A DNA stretch of 64,000 bases, from the NCBI RefSeq assembly GCF_039530945.1, contig NZ_BAAAPC010000015.1, forward strand, positions 1-64,000, written 5' to 3'. Under the pieces are notes generated by a model. It saw nothing but the letters and a program-made list of their open reading frames with translations, was not told the DNA's origin and searched no databases. Positions 17,314 to 23,953 of this stretch are shown here, piece after piece; the stretch's first letter is position 1; each line of letters opens with the position of its first letter. The position numbers were made by a program, and so were the translations under genes. Source of the stretch: Nocardiopsis_C rhodophaea (lineage in GTDB: Bacteria > Actinomycetota > Actinomycetes > Streptosporangiales > Streptosporangiaceae).

Positions 17314-19038
17314 ATGTCCTTCGCGCAGACAGTGCGCGGGGCCGCCACGTCGATCGCCCAGAGCGGCGATCCGCGCCAGGCGGTCACCGACGCGCTCGGT
17401 GACGCGGCGGAGGGAGGCGGCCTCGACCCGGGTGACTTCCTCGCCGCCCGCGACCAGGGCGCCTCAGTCGGAACCCGCGTCGAGCAGCAGACCACCTCGC
17501 TGAACAACGCGGGCGAGGCGCTCAACCGCAGCTCCTACGAGCGGGACCAGGGCGGAACCGTCCACGTCATCTGTCCCATGGTCATCCCCAAGGGGCGGAC
17601 CTTCATGACCATGCTGCCCGCCATCGCGCTCATCGTGATCGGCCTCGTGGCGCTGGTCGTCACCGTGCCGACGGCGTTGGCCACCGGGACCAACCCCCTG
17701 CTTAACCCCCTCTTCGGGTTCCACTACTGGCTCATCACGCTGGGCGTCGCGGCATTTATGTGGTGGCGCCAGGGCATGGTCATGGTGCCCGACGGCTGCC
17801 ACGCGATGATCACCAAGTTCGGCAAGCTGGAGCAGGTCGTCGGCCCGGGCCGGGTCACCCTTTTCAACCCCTGGAAGCGGGTCTCCTACATCGTCAACAC
17901 CACGCGCGAGTACCCCTTCAACGCGCCGATCCGCGAGGCCCCCACGCGCAGCGGGGTGCAGGCCTCCATCGACCTGTTCGTGCAGTTCCAGATCAAGGAC
18001 CCGGTCGATTTCATCTACACGCTCGGTGCCGTGCAGGGCTTCCAGGAGAAGCTGAACAACGCCATCAGCGAGACCACGCGCAGCCTCATCTACGAGCAGG
18101 AGGCCGCGGGGATCTACGACATGGTCGGGGAGAACACCGCCCGCCTGCTGGAGCAGCTCAACGCCCAGTTCATGCCGGCCGTGGAGCTTACGAACGCCAA
18201 CATCACCCACGCCGAGCCCTCCAGCCAGGAGTACCGGATGGACCTGGCCGCGCCCGAGATGGTGCGCGTGGCCAAGGAGGCCTACACCTACGAGTACGAG
18301 CTCCAGCTGCGCAAGGAGCAGAACGAGGGTGACCTCAACAAGGAGCTCGCCTCGCTGAACGAGACGCTGTCGTCGATCCAGGCGGACATCGCGCAGTACC
18401 AGGCGCAGATGGACACCGCCCTGGAGCGTGAGACCAACCGCGCGCGCTCCCTCGCGCGCCGCCGCTTCGTCGAGGCCGAGAGCGAGGCGAACGCCAACGC
18501 CGCCCTGCTGGAGGCCCAGGCCCTGGACATCCGCGCGGTCAGCGCGGCCGAGGCTCCGGAGATCCTCAACTACCGCTACCAGCAGGACCTGCTCGACAAG
18601 CTGGAGGCCGTGGCCGACAGCCTGCCCCAGGTGCTGCACATCGGCGACGGCGACGAGTCCAGCGTGAACTTCCTGCGTGTCGCCCAGGGCATCATTGGCG
18701 AGACCGATGCCGCGCTCTTCTCCGACGACGACATGGCGGCCATCCGCACCCGGCTGCAGCAGATCTCGGACCGCATCGCCTCTCGCGAGGCCGAGATCAA
18801 CGAGCTGCTGGAGGCCGAGCAGGCGACCGTCGAGACGGCCCGTCCGGAGAGCGGCGAGGTCCCGGGCGAGGACCGGGTCGAGGAGATCCGCCAGTCGGTG
18901 TCTGATGAGGCCATCGACGAGCGCCTGACCAGTGCCGTCGAGGACCCGCCCGCCGCCCCGTCACCCAGTGGGTCGCCCGCGCCCTGGCCGCAGTCAGGAG
19001 CGGACCCCCAGGACGGCCCGTACACGGGAGAGAAGTAG
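17314..19038 (+). CDS. SPFH/Band 7 membrane protein (first of a tandem pair)
   Basis: A 574-residue protein. Residues 1-95 are soluble and contain Ala/Asp-rich stretches. Two membrane helices (about 98-120 and 138-155) are followed by an SPFH/Band 7 domain (about 156-320: MVPDGCHAMITKFGKLEQVVGPGRVTLFNPW), then a long charged coiled coil (about 325-430) and an acidic, Pro-rich tail. SPFH proteins form large membrane-associated rings and organise lipid domains or regulate proteases; I cannot name a bacterial ortholog. The ATG has GGGAG about 9 nt upstream. The second SPFH gene starts on the base after this stop, so the two should be made together and may co-assemble. Confidence 0.83.
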   Translation: MSFAQTVRGAATSIAQSGDPRQAVTDALGDAAEGGGLDPGDFLAARDQGASVGTRVEQQTTSLNNAGEALNRSSYERDQGGTVHVICPMVIPKGRTFMTMLPAIALIVIGLVALVVTVPTALATGTNPLLNPLFGFHYWLITLGVAAFMWWRQGMVMVPDGCHAMITKFGKLEQVVGPGRVTLFNPWKRVSYIVNTTREYPFNAPIREAPTRSGVQASIDLFVQFQIKDPVDFIYTLGAVQGFQEKLNNAISETTRSLIYEQEAAGIYDMVGENTARLLEQLNAQFMPAVELTNANITHAEPSSQEYRMDLAAPEMVRVAKEAYTYEYELQLRKEQNEGDLNKELASLNETLSSIQADIAQYQAQMDTALERETNRARSLARRRFVEAESEANANAALLEAQALDIRAVSAAEAPEILNYRYQQDLLDKLEAVADSLPQVLHIGDGDESSVNFLRVAQGIIGETDAALFSDDDMAAIRTRLQQISDRIASREAEINELLEAEQATVETARPESGEVPGEDRVEEIRQSVSDEAIDERLTSAVEDPPAAPSPSGSPAPWPQSGADPQDGPYTGEK

Positions 19039-20514
19039 ATGAGCCAAACCACGCACGTCGACCGCAGCGGCTCCAGCATCAAGGAGTCGCTGGCGTCATG
19101 GAGCGACATCGCCCGCCTGCTGCGGGGCGGTGATGACGGGGCGCTCGTCCCCGTCGTCATCCCGCGCGACAGCCGCGGCCTGCTGTGGACCATCCCCATC
19201 TGGTTCGGGCTGTTCGCCCTGTTCTCGGCGCTGATTATGGCGATCCGCCGCGACGCGGCCATCGCCGGGGACAGCGTCTATCTGGTCCTGTCCATCCCCA
19301 CCGTCATCGTCGGGCTGCTGAGCATCGCCCTCGCCATGATGTGGTGGTGGCGCTCCTCGATCGTGGAGATCGAGCAGGGCACCACCGGCGTCCTCACCAG
19401 GTACGGCGCCGTCGTCGGCACCCTCGACCCGGGCCGCCACTACCTGTGGCACCCGTGGGCGCGTGTCGACTTCGTCGTGGACACCTCCACCGAGATCCCC
19501 TACTCGGCCCCGGTCGTGGCCTGCCCCACGCACGAGAACGTACCGCTGAAGTCGATCGAGTTCTTCCTCAAGTTCCGGATCACCGACGCGGTCCGGTTCG
19601 TGCGGACCATCGGCGCCAGCAACTTCGACCTGGTGCTGTCGAACGCCGTGCAGGACGCCATTCGGCAGCGCAGCCGCCAGGTGCGCACCGAGCGCGCCTA
19701 CGACCTGCGCGGATCCGACGTCGCCGACATGCAGGACCTGCTCAATCGGCAGTTGAGCCGCTACGGCGTGCGCATCATGGGCTGTAATATCCCCGATGTC
19801 CAGCTGCCCAGCCAGTACCAGCAGCACATGGCCACCCGTGAGCGGGTCGCCAAGGAGCTGGTCGCCTACGAGCAGGAGTGGGAGCTGACCCGCAAGCGCC
19901 GCATCGACACGCTGCTGATGGACATCGAGCGGTCGAAGAAGACGCGCGACGCCAAGATCGTTGAGGTCAACGCGGCGCTGAACAAGGCCCGTAAGGACGT
20001 CGCGCAGATGCTGGAGGAGCAGGAGACCGAGGCGCAGCGCGTCCGCTACGAGATCGAGACCCGTGGCCGCGCCGACCTGGTGGCCGCGCAGAACGAGGCG
20101 AAGGCGCAGCGCCGCCTGGCCACCTCCTACCGGGATAACCGGGCGGTGCTCCAGTACGAGCTGGCACGTCGGCGGCTGGACGTCGGGGCGCGGCTGGCAG
20201 AACACGCACCGCAGCCGGTCGTCGTGCGGACCGACGGAGGCGGGGATTCCTCGGCGCTGTCGACGCTGCTGCTGGCCCAGCTGCTGCCGTCGCTGGGCGG
20301 AAACCGGTCCGAGCGCCGCCCGGGGCTCAACGGGGGCGGCGACGGGTCGGGCGCCGACTCCGCGGCCGAGACGCTGCAGCAGGTACATGGCTCGGTGTCC
20401 GCGGCGGCCGACCGTCAGCAGCGGCTGTCCGAGACCTACCAGCGGGAGCAGCAGGAGGCCATGCGCCGCCAGTTCGAGCAGGGTGAGGGGTACGGGCGCG
20501 GCACCGACCGCTGA
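19039..20514 (+). CDS. SPFH/Band 7 membrane protein (second of a tandem pair)
   Basis: A 491-residue protein with an N-terminal cytosolic segment, two membrane helices (about 47-70 and 80-105), an SPFH domain (about 108-270: EQGTTGVLTRYGAVVGTLDPGRHYLWHPW) and a coiled coil rich in Glu, Arg and Ala (about 275-375). The tail is Gly/Ser/Gln-rich and low in complexity. It shares domain order with the preceding protein but not close sequence, so the two are ancient paralogs. It abuts the upstream gene with no spacer, and a sequence at the end of that gene (GGGAGAGAAG) serves as its ribosome binding site. No protease or NfeD-like partner follows. Confidence 0.83.
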   Translation: MSQTTHVDRSGSSIKESLASWSDIARLLRGGDDGALVPVVIPRDSRGLLWTIPIWFGLFALFSALIMAIRRDAAIAGDSVYLVLSIPTVIVGLLSIALAMMWWWRSSIVEIEQGTTGVLTRYGAVVGTLDPGRHYLWHPWARVDFVVDTSTEIPYSAPVVACPTHENVPLKSIEFFLKFRITDAVRFVRTIGASNFDLVLSNAVQDAIRQRSRQVRTERAYDLRGSDVADMQDLLNRQLSRYGVRIMGCNIPDVQLPSQYQQHMATRERVAKELVAYEQEWELTRKRRIDTLLMDIERSKKTRDAKIVEVNAALNKARKDVAQMLEEQETEAQRVRYEIETRGRADLVAAQNEAKAQRRLATSYRDNRAVLQYELARRRLDVGARLAEHAPQPVVVRTDGGGDSSALSTLLLAQLLPSLGGNRSERRPGLNGGGDGSGADSAAETLQQVHGSVSAAADRQQRLSETYQREQQEAMRRQFEQGEGYGRGTDR

Positions 20515-20537
20515 GGCCCGGAGCCCCGCACCAACCG

Positions 20538-20568
20538 AAAAAAGAGGGGGAGGCCGGTGGCCTCCCCC
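20538..20568 (-). terminator. Strong intrinsic terminator (10-bp stem plus T6)
   Basis: GGGGGAGGCC/GGCCTCCCCC forms a perfect 10-bp stem with a 3-nt loop. On the minus strand it is followed by CTCTTTTTT, a real U-tract, starting right after the stop of the 63-residue gene. It may also stop read-through from the SPFH pair on the other strand. Confidence 0.85.
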
Positions 20569-20569
20569 T

Positions 20570-20761
20570 TCACGCTGCGTGCGCCAGCTCCTTGTAGGCA
20601 CTTCCTATGTCCACCCCGTGACGGGCGGCGATTTCCACCAAGTCTTCGATCTCTCCGGCCTGGGCGGCGCACAGGTCCACGTCGCCGCTCGCGTGGGCGC
20701 GGCGCAGTGCGCGGACCGCGTCGTAGATCCGCAGGTGCAGCGTCGTCATGAATTCACTCAT
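20570..20761 (-). CDS. Small helical protein of unknown function
   Basis: A 63-residue, mostly helical, soluble protein rich in Ala, Arg and Glu, with no recognisable motif. The start is well supported by ACGGAGGACCCC directly before the ATG, and the gene has its own intrinsic terminator, so it is very likely expressed. It faces the SPFH operon convergently. A small DNA-binding or adaptor role is conceivable but unsupported. Confidence 0.62.
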   Translation of the reverse strand: MSEFMTTLHLRIYDAVRALRRAHASGDVDLCAAQAGEIEDLVEIAARHGVDIGSAYKELAHAA

Positions 20762-20814
20762 GGGGTCCTCCGTCCCTCGCGTCGTGATCGACTCGCGAGT
20801 GCTGGGACCAGATT

Positions 20815-20827
20815 TACCGAATCGGTA
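20815..20827. promoter_or_regulatory. Palindrome TACCGA-A-TCGGTA upstream of the 63-residue gene
   Basis: A 13-bp perfect palindrome lies about 55 nt before the minus-strand start at 20761, in a locally AT-rich patch containing TTATAC on that strand. A second palindrome, ACTCGCGAGT, lies at 20791-20800. Either could be an operator. Confidence 0.4.
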
Positions 20828-21009
20828 TAAGAACGCGGTGAGAAAAGACGCCGGAAATGTGCGGAGATCGGCGTGGGAAGAGCCATGGACGGTTCGGGAA
20901 CCCTGGTGGGGACTGCGGTTAGAGCCCCCGTCGCGGGCGGAGCGGGATGCTGGAAACTCTTACCCCGGTCGGTTATCCGCCCGGAGCCGTTCGCCGTGCG
21001 GGTCCCCCT

Positions 21010-21699
21010 CTAGTACTCGCTCCAGGCGTACCAGTTGCCCTTGATGTGCTCGTAGACCACGCTGCCGTGCCCGGGGACGAAGACGTCGGTCGGCAGTTCC
21101 TTGGCGCTGTAGGCCAGGCCGGAGTCGCGCAGCAGGCCGGCGCCCTGCACGGTGTAGCGGGTGACCCCGTCCGATACCGACACCGCTGCCAGGGGGTAGA
21201 GCCCTGACCAGGTCCCGTTCAGCGGGATGGCGGTGGACCGGTTGGCCGTTGCGCTGACGTGCAGCAGCTGGTCGTGGGAGGCATCCACCCGCGCCTGCAG
21301 CGGCACGTCCATCACCGACAGCACGATGGCCAGCGCCGCGATGACCGGGGCGGTGATCCACCGCAGCCAGTAGCGGCGGATCATGGGGCGGGCGACCGAC
21401 AGGGCGATGCCGAGCCGCAGCGCGCCCATGGCCGCGAGGAAAGCGCCCCCGCTCATCCCGATCACGAAGCTCGGCAGGTGCCCGCCGGGCATGCTGTCCT
21501 CGTAGAGGAGCACCAGCCCGACGAAGGCGCAGGCCGGAAGGTAGAGGCGGCCTGGGGGCCGCGAGGACCAGGAGATGAGGCGCTGACCCAGGGTCGGGCG
21601 CTGTGCGATCTCGATCAGTTTCGCGACCGAGTCCTGGTCCCCAGGTGAGCCGTCGCCGCCCTCCGGGGTGGACCCGGGTGTCGGGGCTACGGGGTTCAT
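21010..21699 (-). CDS. Integral membrane protein of unknown function
   Basis: A 229-residue protein with a Pro/Gly/Asp-rich N-terminus and hydrophobic segments near residues 55-68, 78-95 and 115-133. A C-terminal domain of about 95 residues follows that looks extracytoplasmic (YTVQGAGLL, KELPTDVFVPGHG, YAWSEY). No family is recognised. I moved the start from the first GTG (21738) to the ATG at 21699 because GGAGAGG lies 8 nt upstream only there. The DoxX-like gene lies upstream on the same strand, so the two may be co-transcribed. Confidence 0.65.
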   Translation of the reverse strand: MNPVAPTPGSTPEGGDGSPGDQDSVAKLIEIAQRPTLGQRLISWSSRPPGRLYLPACAFVGLVLLYEDSMPGGHLPSFVIGMSGGAFLAAMGALRLGIALSVARPMIRRYWLRWITAPVIAALAIVLSVMDVPLQARVDASHDQLLHVSATANRSTAIPLNGTWSGLYPLAAVSVSDGVTRYTVQGAGLLRDSGLAYSAKELPTDVFVPGHGSVVYEHIKGNWYAWSEY

Positions 21700-21777
21700 T
21701 GTGCCGGCCTCTCCCCACTGCGTTGCGGTGTTGGACACGCGCGGCCGACACCTGGGAGGGGGCCTCCGGGGGCCGCG

Positions 21778-22332
21778 TCAAGTATGAGACGGCCGCCGAC
21801 GTGCGGCCCGCCCCTCAGGATAGGGGAGGGGCGGGGCGTCCTCGGGCCGCCGGGTGGGGATTTGCGGGGTGAGAATCGGCTGATTTCGAGATATTCCCCG
21901 CTGCGCCGCCGTGAGAGCGGACATCACCCCGTCCATCGACCACCGGCCGGGGTACAGCGCCGGCGGCAGGCAGGCCAGCATCAACGTGGCCAGCAGTGCG
22001 GGCGAGGCCGTAGGGAGGGCGGGCGTGTGCGGCGGGGCCGTCATCGACAGCCACAGCGCGCCAGCCGCGAAGGCCGCCAGCATTGCCCCGGACAGCGGTG
22101 TGACGAGGCCGACAGCGAACGCGGCGGCACAGAGCAGCTCGACGTAGGGCAGGACGGCCACCACGAGGTCACCGGCGGAAGGCCCGAGTTCGGTGAGCCG
22201 TGCCGTGGTGAGGGGGCCTCCGTCGCGCGCCCGCCAGGCGTGTTCGGCGAACACCCACCCCACGGCGAGCCGTACCGCCAGCACCGTGAGGCCGTACAGG
22301 GGTCCGCAGGCCGTGTCCGTGCTCCGGATCAC
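21778..22332 (-). CDS. DoxX-like integral membrane protein
   Basis: A 184-residue protein with four hydrophobic helices in its first 130 residues, beginning with the RLAVGWVFAEHAW segment typical of DoxX/TQO-small-subunit-like proteins, and a Pro/Arg-rich cytosolic tail. Family members accompany redox enzymes or anion transporters, but the role here is unknown. The GTG at 22332 is the only in-frame start near the first helix, and its ribosome binding site is weak (GAAGGGG, about 12 nt away). It precedes the other membrane gene on the same strand with a short gap. Confidence 0.65.
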   Translation of the reverse strand: MIRSTDTACGPLYGLTVLAVRLAVGWVFAEHAWRARDGGPLTTARLTELGPSAGDLVVAVLPYVELLCAAAFAVGLVTPLSGAMLAAFAAGALWLSMTAPPHTPALPTASPALLATLMLACLPPALYPGRWSMDGVMSALTAAQRGISRNQPILTPQIPTRRPEDAPPLPYPEGRAARRRPSHT

Positions 22333-22388
22333 TCTTCGACCGTCCCCTTCGGCATCTTGAGGTCAACCGAAAACTACCGAACGTAAGC

Positions 22389-22500
22389 ATCCTTGCCTGG
22401 GTGTCACACGCGGTGGCAGGAGGAATACGGTGGCGACCGTGCTGGGGGGACGGCCACGGGAGTCCGGCACCGTGGTGACGTCGATGGTTCAGGCAAGGAT
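22389..22500. repeat. 11-bp inverted repeat flanking a 90-bp interval
   Basis: ATCCTTGCCTG (22389-22399) and CAGGCAAGGAT (22490-22500) are exact reverse complements. The interval contains the ribosome binding site and most of the first third of the 50-codon ORF, so pairing in mRNA could affect its translation. The function is unknown. Confidence 0.45.
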
Positions 22501-22582
22501 CCCTGGGGTGAGGGGTAGAACGAGCGGCGTCGTGCGCTGGGGTGAACCGTCCGAGCGGCGGCCCGCGTTAGCGCACATATGA
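22430..22582 (+). CDS. 50-residue ORF coupled to the downstream membrane gene
   Basis: GTG at 22430 follows a perfect AGGAGG 6 nt upstream and opens a 50-codon frame. Its TGA overlaps the ATG of the next gene (ATGA, 22579-22582). The peptide (MATVLGGRPRESG ...) is basic and has no membrane segment or known motif. The downstream gene lacks its own ribosome binding site, so translation of this ORF probably delivers ribosomes to it. It could be a leader peptide or a real small protein. No homology can be asserted. Confidence 0.5.
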   Translation: MATVLGGRPRESGTVVTSMVQARIPGVRGRTSGVVRWGEPSERRPALAHI

Positions 22583-22992
22583 GTGAGCAGACGCAGAACA
22601 GGGGCGACCGTGTCGACGCGGAAATCCGGTCGGCGGTCGCGGCCCGAGACGACCTCGGCACGGACTACGACGACGTCGTAGCCGAAGGACTCGTCGATCG
22701 CATCGGGGAGGAGATCGACCGCCGCATCGACGCCCGCCTCGGTGCCGTCGGTGCGCCCAACGGGGGGACCGCCCCGGCGGCCCGGCAGGACACCGCACCC
22801 GAGTGGATCATACGGGGCTGGAGCACCGTGCTCGTCGGCTTCGTCTCTTTGGTGGTCGGGGTCGCCTCCTCGATCCTGCTGCTCATCGCACTCGGGACCA
22901 GTGCCACCCTGCTCGTCATGGGGGTCTGGACACTTGTTGTCTGTGCCAACGTCGGCCACTCTCTGGGGCGTGATCTGGCCGGGCGCAGATGA
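22579..22992 (+). CDS. Small membrane protein with acidic N-terminus
   Basis: A 137-residue protein. Residues 1-75 are charged and probably helical (RVDAEIRSAVAARDD ... IGEEIDRRIDARLG). Two membrane helices follow at about 82-103 and 106-123. I do not recognise a named family. There is no Shine-Dalgarno sequence of its own, and the start overlaps the stop of the 50-codon ORF by ATGA, indicating translational coupling. rnhB follows 44 nt later with its own -10-like element, so it may be separate. Confidence 0.65.
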   Translation: MSEQTQNRGDRVDAEIRSAVAARDDLGTDYDDVVAEGLVDRIGEEIDRRIDARLGAVGAPNGGTAPAARQDTAPEWIIRGWSTVLVGFVSLVVGVASSILLLIALGTSATLLVMGVWTLVVCANVGHSLGRDLAGRR

Positions 22993-23024
22993 CCGAGTCG
23001 TCGGCCGGTACCGCCCCGCTCCTC

Positions 23025-23030
23025 TAAGCT
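23025..23030 (+). promoter_or_regulatory. -10-like TAAGCT before rnhB (leaderless arrangement)
   Basis: TAAGCT, then 6 nt, then the GTG start at 23037. There is no Shine-Dalgarno sequence between them, so transcription probably starts at or next to the start codon. No clear -35 is visible. Confidence 0.5.
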
Positions 23031-23036
23031 GGCCGG

Positions 23037-23744
23037 GTGGCCGCATCCTCTTCGTCCTCGACCGCCTCCCGCGCCGTGAGCACACCCACCTACGCCCTGG
23101 AACGGGAGCTGGCCGGTGAGGGCGCCACCCGCGTCGCCGGAATCGATGAGGTGGGGCGGGGCGCGTGGGCCGGCCCCGTCGTGGTCTGCGCCGCCGTCAC
23201 CGACGGCTCGCCGCCCCCCGAAGGCCTGACCGATTCCAAGAAGCTGACCCCTAAGCGCCGCACGGCCATGGCGGAGCTGCTCCGGCCGTGGGTGGTCGAC
23301 CACGCCTTCGGCGCGGCCGAACCGGCCGAGATCGACGAGGTCGGCATGACCGAGGCGCTGCGCCGATGCGCCGCCCGCGCGCTGGAGGGCCTGCGCGACC
23401 GGCCCGACGTCGTCATCCTCGACGGGCGACACGACTACCTGGGCGCCCCCTGGCCGGTGCGCACCCAGGTCCAGGCCGACCTCAGCAGCGTGACGGTCGC
23501 CGCCGCCTCTGTCCTCGCCAAAGTGCACCGCGACACCTACATGGCCGGGCTCGACGCGGACTACCCCGGCTACGGGTTCGCCACGGCCGCCGGCTACCCC
23601 TCGCCCGTCCACCGCGCCGCACTCGCCGAGCACGGGCCCACCCCGTACCACCGGATGAGCTGGTCCTACCTGGACAAGCTGCCCAAATGGCGCCACCTGC
23701 GTCGGCACCGAGCCGATCGCGACGAGCAGCTACCACTGCTGTAG
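23037..23744 (+). CDS. rnhB: Ribonuclease HII
   Basis: Removes ribonucleotides and RNA primers from DNA by cutting RNA-DNA hybrids with metal ions, 235 residues. The GIDEVGRGAWAGP motif supplies Asp/Glu ligands (residues 36-38), DSKKL follows, VVILDGRHDYLG contains the next catalytic aspartate, and SVLAKVHRDTYM completes the active site. GTG at 23037 is supported by the -10-like hexamer 6 nt upstream. A GTG at 23076 is possible and would remove a Ser/Ala-rich N-terminal tail. Present near nrdJ, which supplies dNTPs, but not in its operon. Confidence 0.94.
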   Translation: MAASSSSSTASRAVSTPTYALERELAGEGATRVAGIDEVGRGAWAGPVVVCAAVTDGSPPPEGLTDSKKLTPKRRTAMAELLRPWVVDHAFGAAEPAEIDEVGMTEALRRCAARALEGLRDRPDVVILDGRHDYLGAPWPVRTQVQADLSSVTVAAASVLAKVHRDTYMAGLDADYPGYGFATAAGYPSPVHRAALAEHGPTPYHRMSWSYLDKLPKWRHLRRHRADRDEQLPLL

Positions 23745-23953
23745 ATAACGGCCGGGCCGAAAAACCCGCGCGTGCGACACGCCGACGCGCCGCCGCGATG
23801 GTGCCGGAGAAATCCGCGCCACTGCCGCGAAGATGGGTGCCGTCACGGGGCTTGTCGAGCCATGGTCCCGGGGCTGTAGAAAAGGTGAGCGGCCGCCGGT
23901 GCCGCGCGGGCGCGGCGACGCCCACGTCGGGACGCAAGGGGGAGGAGCAGGTG

